DNA of 51,845 bases, taken from Acidobacteriota bacterium. GTDB lineage: Bacteria; Acidobacteriota; Terriglobia; Bryobacterales; Bryobacteraceae. The position numbers and the translations under genes were made by a program. The stretch covers positions 1 to 51,845 of the forward strand of contig JAPKZA010000478.1 in assembly GCA_026394015.1 (NCBI GenBank), read 5' to 3'. Numbering within the stretch: position 1 is the first letter of the stretch; each line of letters opens with the position of its first letter. Below are positions 25,668 through 35,000 of this stretch, piece by piece. The notes below the pieces were generated by a model. The model saw nothing but the letters and a program-made list of their open reading frames with translations. It was not told the origin of the DNA and searched no databases.

Positions 25668-25756
25668 TCGCATGCCCCTCTCTCGGCAAATCCGCCGGAA
25701 CCGTATCATCCAACGTCGAGCCTTGCCAGGGAACTGATAAACTGCTTCCTGACTTC

Positions 25757-26824
25757 ATGTCCACCCCACTCGCTATTGGTATTGTCGGCCTCGGCCGCAT
25801 GGGCTCCGTCCACGCCCGCCATCTCCTCGAACTCGAACGGCAGGACGGCGTCTGCCGCCTCGCCGCCCTCGTCGATATCGATCCCGCCAAGACCCAACGC
25901 TTTGCCGCCGAAACCGGCTGCACCGCCCCGGCGTTTCTGTCGCTCGACGCCTACCTCGCCGCCGGCATCACGGCCGCCACCATGATCGTCGCCCCCACCG
26001 AAAAGCATCGAGAGCAGGCCTCCGCCGTCGTCCGCGCCGGCCATCGCGTCATTCTCGAAAAGCCCCTCACCGGCTCGCTCGAAGGCGACATCGCCTTCTG
26101 CGCCGAACTCGACCGCGACGCCCCCCACGCCCTCATGCTCGCCTTCCAACGCCGCTTCGATGCCGCGCTCGCCTATGGCAAAGAGTGCATGGACTCCGGC
26201 CAAATCGGCCGCGTCTTCAAAATCTATTCCGCTCTCGAAGACTCCGCTCCCACCCCCGATGGCTATCAAAGCGACGGAATCCTACCCGACATGGCCGTCC
26301 ACAACGTCGACGAAATCCTCTGGCTCACCGGCCAAATGCCCACCCGCGCCCTCGCCCTCGGCTCGCGGATTTACAGCCACGCCCTCACCACCGCCGTCGA
26401 AGATTTTGACGACGCCCTGCTCTGCATGTGGTTCGGCGACGATCTCGCCGCCCAGGTCCAAGTCACCCGCAATCACGTCGCCGGCTACCGTGTCGAAACG
26501 GTCATCTACGGCGACCAGGGCCAAATCCGGATCGGCCATTTCGAACAGCGACCCGACCAGATTCTGGTCGAAGTCTACGGCCGCCGCGGAACCGCCGAAC
26601 CGCTTGCCCGCCGCGTCTTCCCCGGCGGCTTCGGCGGCCCCGGAGCCCCCGAATTTGTCGACCGCTTCGGCCCCGCCTACAAAGCCGAAGTCGCGGCGTT
26701 CATCGATTGCTGCCAGCGCAACGTGCCCTTCCCGACCAGCCACAACGACGGACTCCGCGCCCAGCAAGTCATCTCCGCCGGCATGAGAGCCGCCATCACC
26801 AAAGCCGACGGAGCCACCCTTTAA
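25757..26824 (+). CDS. Gfo/Idh/MocA family NAD(P)-dependent oxidoreductase, inositol-dehydrogenase-like
   Basis: A 355-residue dehydrogenase. The N-terminal Rossmann fold has GLGRMG at 11-16 and the family EKP triad at 101-103 (catalytic-face Lys102). The C-terminal alpha/beta domain carries DMAVHNVDEI at 178-187 (Asp178, His182, Asp185), the active-site pattern of inositol 2-dehydrogenase and related sugar dehydrogenases. It likely oxidises a cyclitol or sugar in the cytoplasm. No inositol catabolic genes are adjacent, so the substrate is open. It converges with the MutS-like gene, 12 bases between stops. Confidence 0.88.
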   Translation: MSTPLAIGIVGLGRMGSVHARHLLELERQDGVCRLAALVDIDPAKTQRFAAETGCTAPAFLSLDAYLAAGITAATMIVAPTEKHREQASAVVRAGHRVILEKPLTGSLEGDIAFCAELDRDAPHALMLAFQRRFDAALAYGKECMDSGQIGRVFKIYSALEDSAPTPDGYQSDGILPDMAVHNVDEILWLTGQMPTRALALGSRIYSHALTTAVEDFDDALLCMWFGDDLAAQVQVTRNHVAGYRVETVIYGDQGQIRIGHFEQRPDQILVEVYGRRGTAEPLARRVFPGGFGGPGAPEFVDRFGPAYKAEVAAFIDCCQRNVPFPTSHNDGLRAQQVISAGMRAAITKADGATL

Positions 26825-26836
26825 TCTGGGTTCGCA

Positions 26837-28651
26837 TTAGCGAACCTCCTCCGGAATCATCACCCCCGCCAACCGCGCAATCGCCAACGCGTTCTGCTCC
26901 TGGGTCACTCCCGACTTCAACAAGTAATCGAAGTCCAGTGGATCCCCCTGTCCCCGCGATCCCATATGCACGTTCACCCCCCGAATCCCCGGCAAATCCG
27001 CAATCTCGGTCAACGCCAAATCATGCGTCGATAGCGCTCCCACCGCTCCCGCAGCCACGAGCGTCCTCACCACCGCCTCTGCCGCAATCCGCCGATCCCG
27101 CGAGTTCGTCCCGCTGAAAATCTCGTCAATCAGAAACAGCACCGGCGGCCTCTTCCCCGCCATCTCAATCGACGCCCGCAACCGCTCTACTTCCGCCTGA
27201 AAGCGAGACTTCGCCTCCTGAATTGAATCGAGCAACGACAGCGACGCGCAAGTCGCAAACAGAGACAACCGCAACCCCCGCGCCCGCACCGGCACCCCCG
27301 CCCCGGCCAATACCGTCGCCACCCCCACCGACCGCAGCAGCGTACTCTTCCCCGCCATGTTCGACCCGCTAATCACCAGCACCCGCGTCCCCTCGCCCTC
27401 AATCCGTACATCATTCCGCACGCAAGCCGCCGCGTCCAGCAGCGGATGCCCCAACCCCTCCGCCACAAACACCGCCCCGCCCTCCACCAACTCCGGAGAG
27501 CAGTCTTCCGGCGATTCATACGCATAACAAGCCAGCGCGTTCAACGCTTCAAACTCCCCCCACGCGTCCAGCCAAACCAGAAACCGCGTCTTATGCTCCA
27601 CCCGCCAAGCCTCCACCGCCATCGCGCACTGCGTCCCAATCATGAACAACAGCGAAGGCGTATAAAACCACTCCTTGTTCCGTTCCTCTAACAGCCGCCA
27701 ATACCGCTGCACCTTCCGAATCTCCCCGCTCGCGCCTTCCCGTTTCACCCGCTCCGCCAATCCCCGCAACTTAGCGGAAGTGAACTCTTGCTTTTCCAAA
27801 AGCGCCAACCCTTCCCGAATCATCCCGATCTCAATCGACACCATCCGGCTGTTTTCAATGATGCCGTTCACGGCCTCCCGCAGCGTCGACCCGAACGCCG
27901 TCTGCAGCGCCAACCCGCCCAACAAAATCTGTCCGTAGTTCTGCCAATCCACCACCCCTGTCGCCAGCAGTGCCCCGCCCGTTACCACCATCACATTGCA
28001 CCCCACCGCCGCCCACCGCATCCACGGCGCGAACGGCGTTGGCGGACAGTTCAGCCAAGCGGCAAACGTTCCCGCCTGCGCCTGCGTCGCTTCCCAACCT
28101 AGCGTCGCCATCGCCTCCCGCAGCCCCACATTGTCCCGTAACTCCTGCACCGCCTCCTGCCGCTCGCGGCCTTCGGTCACGGATTGGGTCTGCTCGGCCA
28201 AGTAGTCGGCCAACCGCTGTTTCCCCGCCTCCGTTCGTGCCCGGCAGATCCGCTCGAACAGCGATCCCTCTCCAAATACATTCAGGTCCCGGGCATACAG
28301 ATGGCCCTTCGCCACGTACTCCTCGCCCGTCTCCCCCGTCCCCGCCCATTCGCCGTCCAGCCGTTCCAAACCCTTCGCGTAGAAGGTCAACAAGCGGTTC
28401 GTCGCCTTACGCGCCGTCTGCACCCGGGCGAACTTCTGCGCGCACCACCAAGCCCCCGGCACCACCACCAGCGCCACCCAAACCGGAAAAGCCTGCTGCC
28501 GCAGCGCCATGTAGCCAAGCCAGAAGAACAGGCCCGCCGCCCCGATTAGCCCCATCAGCAGCCCCGACTGCTCGCCTTCCATCTCGACTACGTTGGCTTG
28601 CACCGTCCGCCGTCGTTGCTCATAAGCCAGCCGTACTTCTTCCGTGGACAT
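26837..28651 (-). CDS. Membrane-anchored MutS-family ATPase
   Basis: A 604-residue protein with the MutS C-terminal ATPase: Walker A GSNMAGKST (429-437), Walker B LFLIDEIFSGTN with Asp509/Glu510, and STHD. The core and lever regions of MutS are recognisable in reduced form (about 150-420), but there is no N-terminal mismatch-recognition domain (no GxFYE). Instead two transmembrane helices lie near the N-terminus (about 29-49 and 55-71). It is thus a MutS-like membrane protein and not canonical mismatch repair MutS; a role at membrane-associated DNA or in branched-DNA handling is conceivable but unproven. It lies downstream of the G8-domain gene on the same strand, 45 bases apart, with an inverted repeat spanning the gap. 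Confidence 0.85.
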   Translation of the reverse strand: MSTEEVRLAYEQRRRTVQANVVEMEGEQSGLLMGLIGAAGLFFWLGYMALRQQAFPVWVALVVVPGAWWCAQKFARVQTARKATNRLLTFYAKGLERLDGEWAGTGETGEEYVAKGHLYARDLNVFGEGSLFERICRARTEAGKQRLADYLAEQTQSVTEGRERQEAVQELRDNVGLREAMATLGWEATQAQAGTFAAWLNCPPTPFAPWMRWAAVGCNVMVVTGGALLATGVVDWQNYGQILLGGLALQTAFGSTLREAVNGIIENSRMVSIEIGMIREGLALLEKQEFTSAKLRGLAERVKREGASGEIRKVQRYWRLLEERNKEWFYTPSLLFMIGTQCAMAVEAWRVEHKTRFLVWLDAWGEFEALNALACYAYESPEDCSPELVEGGAVFVAEGLGHPLLDAAACVRNDVRIEGEGTRVLVISGSNMAGKSTLLRSVGVATVLAGAGVPVRARGLRLSLFATCASLSLLDSIQEAKSRFQAEVERLRASIEMAGKRPPVLFLIDEIFSGTNSRDRRIAAEAVVRTLVAAGAVGALSTHDLALTEIADLPGIRGVNVHMGSRGQGDPLDFDYLLKSGVTQEQNALAIARLAGVMIPEEVR

Positions 28652-28706
28652 TGCCGTAAGTGTAGCGGCTTCGCACTCGAATCGGTTAACTTTCTCCTAA
28701 CGGCAA
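28651..28706 (-). promoter_or_regulatory. Inverted repeat spanning the gap between the G8 gene and the MutS-like gene
   Basis: TTGCCGTAAG (28651-28660) and CTAACGGCAA (28697-28706) pair in nine of ten positions. On the minus-strand transcript the left arm contains the G8 stop codon and the right arm ends exactly at the A of the MutS-like ATG. The stem could act as a processing or weak termination hairpin or occlude that start. There is no U-tract. Confidence 0.3.
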
Positions 28707-31234
28707 AGTCCCGCTGTCCGGCAAACCAGCACCGTCTGCCCTTGTGTCACGCGGACTTTCAAATACCCTTGCTCTTCCCCCGGAGTTACCCGCAGCCACT
28801 GCGCCCCCGTGCGCTGGTAAACACTGAAATCCCCCGGCGGCGTCGGCACCCGTGCGTCAATCCAACTCCCCCCCGGGGCCGGGCCCAGCTCCAACGTGAA
28901 ACTCCGTGGCGTCTTCCCCGCGTTGTAATCCAGCGTATAGGTCCGCCGCGTCGCCACGTTAGCCTGGGCGAAATGCACTTGGTCGATACACCGGCAGTGA
29001 CCCTCCGCATACGCCTTCGCCCCATCGTCCCGTGTCATCAGAATCGGCACCACCGAATTCTGATTCGACGTCGGCGCATCCGGCCGCCAATAGAAAGCCG
29101 CCGCCTCCACCTGGCACGATTGCGCCGTAATCGGTCGCCCATGCCGACTGCCGGACCCCAACTGCCCGCTAATCGGCGCAAACGTCACGTTCTGCACCTC
29201 CACACAGTTCTCTCCCAACAGCGGCCCATTCTCAAATACCGTCGACCCTGGCCGTCCCGTCAACGACCCGTCCAAATCCAACAGCCCCGACGGTCTCGCC
29301 CGATCCTCCGACGCCGTCGGCTGCGGATTGATCGTCGCCGCGTCCCGATCCTTCCACAAAAAGAGCGCCGAACCCGGCTCGTACGTAATCCCCTCGGTCG
29401 AGTTATCGTAAGCCGTATACGCGCCCTGCACCTCTTCAAACGCGGCGAACAAAGGCCCCGGCGACTTCGGTACGAACCCGGCGAAATGCACCTGCCGCAT
29501 CCGATGCGGCCCATCATAAAAACCAAAGCCAGTCTGCGGCATATCGTCTCGAATCTGCCGCAACGGCAACGTGCGGCCGTATGCCTTCTCCTGGCTACTC
29601 CGTGGAGTCCCCACATTCGCGCTCTCCGCCACGATCAGTCCGCCGTCCAGGATCTGGCGATAAGTGAAGTTATACCCGTGCCGAAAGTCCGCTACCGTGA
29701 AGTTCCGGAAAATCGCATCGGAGAACGTCAAATCACCCTTCCGCACGCTCGCATCCAGCCGCGCCCGAATCCACACCACCCCGGATTGCCCCCCCGTATC
29801 GCCGGTAATCTTGTATCCCGTAAAGTTCTCAAACACCGGCAAGTTGAAGGAGTGAAAAAATTCCTCGTTCGTCCCCACGGACCCCGCCTCGTCCTGCCCC
29901 CCCTGCCCGGAGACAAAAAGACCCGTCCGCGACGAATGTGCGACATTCCCATTGAACTCGCCAAAACGACGCCGAAACGGAGCAATCTCCTGGTACAGCG
30001 CCCGAAACGCCGGCAGCTTCCACGTCTCGCCCACCGCCCGACTCAGAGGCATATACCAAAACGCGGACCCCTCGCTCCCCGCCGCCACGTTCCCCCGAAA
30101 CTCATTGTTCGGGTTCGAAATCCAGAACGTCGCCGGCCCGTTGAACGAAATGTCCGAAGCCAGCAACTGTTGGCCGGTTCGCGGTCGCCGGGACACCAGC
30201 CCCAGGTTCCCCGTGAATGTGTTCCCTTCCTCCACCCCGTCTTCGAGAAAGAAGCCATGCCCTATATGGTCAAAGCACACGTTGTCTTTCACCACCGCCT
30301 GATGCGAGGCATGAACCGTCACGCAGCGGTTGTAACTATGGTGGATCGACGATTGCTCCACATACTGCCCCTCCACGCTTCCCATCATGTGCCAATGCAC
30401 CGGGTAACGAGCCAGGCGGCCCCGTTGGCCCATCCGGTTCAGCTCCACGCCGGAAAGGTAGAGCTTCGCCCCGCTCATCGCCATAATATGCCCGCCGAAG
30501 CCCGCCACCCCGGAAATCTCATCGCCTTCAATCACAATGTTCCGCGACAGCAGCCCCACCTCAGCCCGCTCGTCCAGCATAGTCAGCCCCGAAAGGTTCT
30601 GGTTGGGGAACTCTTGCAGCGTTCCCCAATGCAGAAAGCTCAGCGGTTCGTCCAACGTCACCTTCTCCCCGGCCATCCCGGCCACCGTCCGCTCCTCCGC
30701 CTGGTCCCAGTAGTAGTCGGTGGAGGCAATCACCACTCGGTCCCCGGCGCGCCACTTCGGAGCAGCTTCGAGCAACAGTTCTGCATCCCCCGCCCGGCCG
30801 TTGCGCGCCAGCCGAAGCCACGAACGGCGGGTCTCGCCGTGTAGTTCAATCACCCCGCCAGACATCGCGCCCAAGAACTTCGCCCCCATCCCCATCTCAT
30901 TGGCTTCGGTTGCCCCGCCCGTTAGGGTAATGCGGAGCCGGTTCGTAAACGGCTCCGCCACCGTCCCACAGACGAGTCTGCCCCCCGCATGCACCATCAC
31001 GAAGCCCGCCCGCACGGCCAGGTCCTGCGCCGCGCAAACCAACTCCCCCGCGATCGTCAACGAGGCGACATCAATGTCCTGGTCCAATACAATTCGCTTG
31101 CCCGCGGGAATACTCACCGCCGTTCCCGCCTCCGGCGGCGCTCCATCCCACGACGTCGGATCGGACCAGTTCTGCGACCAACCGGTCCCGGCGACCAACC
31201 AAATACTCAGCGCGAGGCGACATCCAATCAGCAT
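28697..31234 (-). CDS. Exported G8-domain beta-helix protein, CEMIP/TMEM2-like
   Basis: An 845-residue exported protein (signal peptide ends near GTGWS). Residues about 22-110 form a G8 domain (WSDPTSWDGAPPEAG, VSIPAGKRIVLDQDID, SLTIAGELVC). A long right-handed beta-helix follows, with RYPVHWHMMGSV (276-287), SSIHHSYNRCVTVHASH (295-311), DHIGHGFFLEDGVEEGNTF (322-340) and NLGL. These blocks closely match, from memory, the conserved region of animal CEMIP (KIAA1199) and TMEM2, which depolymerise hyaluronan. Several fungal and bacterial G8 proteins exist, but I do not know of a characterised acidobacterial one. I infer a secreted polysaccharide-active enzyme; the substrate is not shown. The C-terminal 150 residues are a beta-rich domain (APGGSWIDARVPT, YLKVRVTQGQTVLV). 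Divergent from the LOG gene with 23 bases between. Confidence 0.85.
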   Translation of the reverse strand: MLIGCRLALSIWLVAGTGWSQNWSDPTSWDGAPPEAGTAVSIPAGKRIVLDQDIDVASLTIAGELVCAAQDLAVRAGFVMVHAGGRLVCGTVAEPFTNRLRITLTGGATEANEMGMGAKFLGAMSGGVIELHGETRRSWLRLARNGRAGDAELLLEAAPKWRAGDRVVIASTDYYWDQAEERTVAGMAGEKVTLDEPLSFLHWGTLQEFPNQNLSGLTMLDERAEVGLLSRNIVIEGDEISGVAGFGGHIMAMSGAKLYLSGVELNRMGQRGRLARYPVHWHMMGSVEGQYVEQSSIHHSYNRCVTVHASHQAVVKDNVCFDHIGHGFFLEDGVEEGNTFTGNLGLVSRRPRTGQQLLASDISFNGPATFWISNPNNEFRGNVAAGSEGSAFWYMPLSRAVGETWKLPAFRALYQEIAPFRRRFGEFNGNVAHSSRTGLFVSGQGGQDEAGSVGTNEEFFHSFNLPVFENFTGYKITGDTGGQSGVVWIRARLDASVRKGDLTFSDAIFRNFTVADFRHGYNFTYRQILDGGLIVAESANVGTPRSSQEKAYGRTLPLRQIRDDMPQTGFGFYDGPHRMRQVHFAGFVPKSPGPLFAAFEEVQGAYTAYDNSTEGITYEPGSALFLWKDRDAATINPQPTASEDRARPSGLLDLDGSLTGRPGSTVFENGPLLGENCVEVQNVTFAPISGQLGSGSRHGRPITAQSCQVEAAAFYWRPDAPTSNQNSVVPILMTRDDGAKAYAEGHCRCIDQVHFAQANVATRRTYTLDYNAGKTPRSFTLELGPAPGGSWIDARVPTPPGDFSVYQRTGAQWLRVTPGEEQGYLKVRVTQGQTVLVCRTAGLCR

Positions 31235-31257
31235 CGCTCTTATCTTATACTCAGAGC

Positions 31258-31830
31258 TTGATCGAGAGTATTTGTGTCTATTGCGGATCGAACGGCGGGC
31301 GGGACCCGCGCCATCGGGCCATGGCCCGAGCGCTCGGCGAGCAGATCGCCGCGCACGGCCTTCGCCTCGTCTACGGCGGCAGCCATCTCGGGTTGATGGG
31401 AGAGTTGGCGGAAGCCGTGCTCCTCCAAGGCGGCCAGGTTACCGGCATTGTCCCGGAGCTATTGGTCGAAAAGGAAGCGGCCCATCGCGGGTTGACGGAT
31501 CTGCGGATCGTCGGCTCCATGCACGAACGCAAGGCGCTGATGGCCGCACTGTCCGACGGGTTCGTCGCCATGCCCGGCGGCTTCGGAACCCTCGACGAAC
31601 TCTGCGAAATGCTGACCTGGGCCCAGCTTGGCAGCCACGAAAAACCGATCATTTTATTCAATTACGACGGCTATTTCGACCATCTCCTCCGCTTTCTGGA
31701 GCACGCTGTAGTCGAAGGCTTCTTACGGGACGCTCATCTCAAACTCCTCCGCGTCGCGACGACCCTCCCCGAGGTTTTCGAAGCTCTCTCGCTCTCCCCT
31801 GCTCCCTCTGGGGAGAAATGGATAACCTAG
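31258..31830 (+). CDS. LOG-family (TIGR00730) Rossmann-fold protein, nucleotide 5'-monophosphate phosphoribohydrolase
   Basis: A 190-residue lysine-decarboxylase-like fold protein of the LOG family. VYCGSNGG, YGGSHLGLMG, MHERK (88-92) and PGGFGTLDE (106-114) are the signature elements. Members cleave cytokinin-type or other nucleoside 5'-monophosphates to free base and ribose 5-phosphate; older annotations as lysine decarboxylase are wrong. It starts at TTG 31258 with little ribosome binding signal and is expected to be cytoplasmic. In a bacterium like this it more likely serves nucleotide housekeeping than hormone synthesis. Confidence 0.9.
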   Translation: MIESICVYCGSNGGRDPRHRAMARALGEQIAAHGLRLVYGGSHLGLMGELAEAVLLQGGQVTGIVPELLVEKEAAHRGLTDLRIVGSMHERKALMAALSDGFVAMPGGFGTLDELCEMLTWAQLGSHEKPIILFNYDGYFDHLLRFLEHAVVEGFLRDAHLKLLRVATTLPEVFEALSLSPAPSGEKWIT

Positions 31831-32071
31831 CTTCAAGGTTCGCGCGCGTCCAACGGAGCGTGCGGAACTCCTAGACTTGAAAGCCGGGAACGGCAGCATG
31901 CGAACGGCGAGTCGAGACCTGGATCGAGGCGCGAATCCGCTACAAATGACCTAACTACAGGGGTTCAACACGCATCGCGGACTGCCAATGAGCCGTGCGC
32001 AAAAACTGTAAAACCTCGCCACCCAAAGTTTGATAGTATACGGTCCGCACACATACGTGCCCGGAGCGACT
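31831..32071. other. Intergenic region with a possible promoter for the second TonB receptor
   Basis: No gene is supported in these 241 bases. TGATAGTAT at 32031-32039 resembles an extended -10 element, which would give a leader of about 25 bases before ATG 32072; no good -35 hexamer stands in front of it. GGAG at 32062-32065 is the ribosome binding site of the receptor. Confidence 0.35.
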
Positions 32072-35000
32072 ATGAAAATCCGTTCTGTTTTGCTTGCCTT
32101 CATGATTGCGTCGCCAGCCACCGCGCAATTCTCTTCGGCAGTCCAGGGGACCGTCCTCGATCCCTCGTCGGCCACTGTGCCCAACGCAAAGGTGACGCTA
32201 AAAAGCAACCGGACCGGCATCGCATCGCAAACCGAAACTACCACCTCCGGTTTCTATCGCTTTAGCGCCCTGGCTCCTGGCGATTACGAAGTTACGGTCC
32301 TCGCTCCCGGCTTCCGCGCCGCGACCATCAGTCTCAATCTCACCACCAGTCAGACTCGCGACCTCAATCTCTCCCTCGAAGTGCAGGGCACAGGCGAAAC
32401 AGTCAGCGTGTCGAGCGAAGCCTCAGTCCTCGACACCGCCGAGTCCCGACAGCAACTCACCATGGACCAGAAAAAGATCCGCGACCTGCCCCTGCTTAAC
32501 AACAGTATCTTTTCCCTACTCTCCCTCGCTCCCGGCGTTACTGGGTTGAACGGAGCCTCCGACAATTTCAATCCCGAGTATTTCGCCGGTATGAGCGCCA
32601 ACGGAGCCAGCCCCCGCGGAAATACCTATAACGTGGATGGCCTCAGTATCACCTCGAACATAACGAATGGCACAGCGAACATGGGCGTCAACCCGGAGGC
32701 TGTCGAAGAGCTAACCGTCGAGACCAATACATTTAAGGCCGAACAGGGGCTGGGCAGTTCCATCGTCGTCTCCGTCACCACGAAGGCAGGAACCAATGCT
32801 TACCATGGCGCTGCGAACTACTGGTTCACTAACCAGGATATGCGCGCCCGCACCAGTCTACCGTTCATTCCCCGCTACGCTCCGTTTAAACGCAATAATC
32901 TCAGCGGCGCTTTCGGCGGGCCCATTCGCAAAAACCGAACTTTCTTTTTCACCGCTATCGAAGTGCTACGACAGAACGACGCGACCGCGAGTAACGTCAC
33001 CGTCGAAAGCCCCCAATTCATCAACTGGGCCCGCATCAACTTCCCGAATACGCTTGGCACCAAGCTACTCGTCGACTATCCCGCCTCTGTCGTCCCCATC
33101 GAAAATCCGAACTTTCGCAACGCCCAACAGGTCATCGGCAACGAATGCGGAACCGCCGCTGCTGCCAACATTCCGTGCGACTTGCCCGTACTCGCCCAAG
33201 GCACCTGGAATCGCGCCCCGAAACGGAATGGCCTACAATACAGCTTTCGTGGCGATCAGTACTTCCGCGAAGGGAAAGACCGCATTTTTGGCAGCTTCAT
33301 CCGGACCGAGTCCGACAACGAAAACCCGGTCGCCCGGCCCTTCTTTGACAATAACAGCGACCGCTTCGTCAATGCGTTCCAAGCTAACTATACCCATACT
33401 TTCCGGCCTTCTCTCCTCAACGAATTCGCCGTGTCCGGCAATCGGGTGCAGGGTTTCAACGGCTTCGATGCCAAGCTCCGCATCCCCACCATCAATGTGC
33501 AAGGCACGCTCGGTCTAGGCGTCGGCGGCGGTCTGTTCGTCCAGAACAATTGGAATTGGCGGGACGTTCTCACTTGGGTCAAAGGTACTCACTCGCTGAA
33601 GTTCGGAGGAAACTATTTCTGGGGCAACGATTGGGCCGATTTCCCGCAAGGAAACAGTCGCCCTGTCTTTAATTTCAACAATGTTTTGGACTTAGTTCGA
33701 GATCAGCCCTTTAACGGCACGGCGTCATCGCGCGATCCTCTCACCGGGCAACTAAAACGCTACCGCTTTGGCGCAAAAGCCGATACGATCGGCCTCTTCG
33801 TCCAAGACGAATGGAAAGTCCGTCCTAATCTAACGCTGACTCTAAGCCTGCGATACGACGATTTCGGCAACGCAAGTGGTATCCAGGATTTTCTCTATTC
33901 CAACCTCATCGTCGCCCCAGGGGCCACCTACGTCGACCAGTTCAAAAACGCGAAAATCGTACCGCAAAAAGCTCAGTTTCCCGGGCGCCTCACGAACAAC
34001 TGGAGCCCCCGCTTTGGCTACGCCTGGTCCCCCGGCAAATCCCGCAAATGGAGCGTCCGCGGCGGCGTCGGTCTCTATTACGATTGGATCACCCTCGGAG
34101 AATCCATTGATCGCGTCAATATCAACCCCCCCAATTTCCTCTTCCCCAACGTGGGTCAACTCCTGCCGATCAAGCCGCTTTTTGCCATTGGCACCTCGGA
34201 TACTTACCCCTACGGATTTCCGCTCCCAGCCATCCCCTCCGTTGGCTTAGACCAGCGCGGCGGCTTGGCGGGAGTACAGACCGCCGTGGGTGGCCTCGAC
34301 CCCAACCTCAAAGCACCACGGACCGTGAACTTTCTTATAGGCGTGGAACGGGAACTTCCGGGACGCACCGTCGTTGGCTTGAACTACAGCGGCTCCCGCG
34401 CCTCCAATGGCCTAGTCGGGACAGACTTCAACCGGGTCGCCGGAGACTTGATCGACGGTCGACTCGATCGCCTCAATCCTAGCTTTGGCGCCATGACTTA
34501 CATCGTTAACTCGAATTCGATCTCCTATCATGCGCTCATTGCCAGCGTCCGCCGAAATTTCGGCCGGCAAGGCACGATCCAAGGTTCCTACACCAACAGC
34601 ACCACATCAGACTACTATCAGGGCGGCTCCCGCTCCACTGGTGCCGGCAACGTACCCGAGCCCTCGCAACTCCGGGCGTACCGGGCCAACTCCGCCTTCG
34701 ACGTCCGCCACCGCCTTTCCGCGTCGGGCGTGTATCGCTTGCCCACCCCCTTTAAAACGAACCTGCTCGCTCGCCACGCCCTGGGCGGTTGGGAGATCGG
34801 CACCACCGTTATCGCCCAAACCGGCACGCCTTATTGGCTTGTAAATAATGGATCTTTCAACCCCATCCGTGACGCCGCGGGCCAGATCACCGGCTTCCGT
34901 CCGCTCAGTGGCGACTACAACGCCGACGGAGTGAACTTCGATCTTCCCAACGTCCCATCTGGTCTCCCCTCCAGCTTTCCTCGCTCTAGCTTCCTGGGCA

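Noticed and set aside
28598-30844. A 748-codon open frame on the plus strand opposite the G8-domain gene
   Set aside because: The translation is Arg/His/Pro-rich without domains, and the minus strand encodes a coherent signal peptide, G8 domain and beta-helix. It is a GC-rich antisense shadow.
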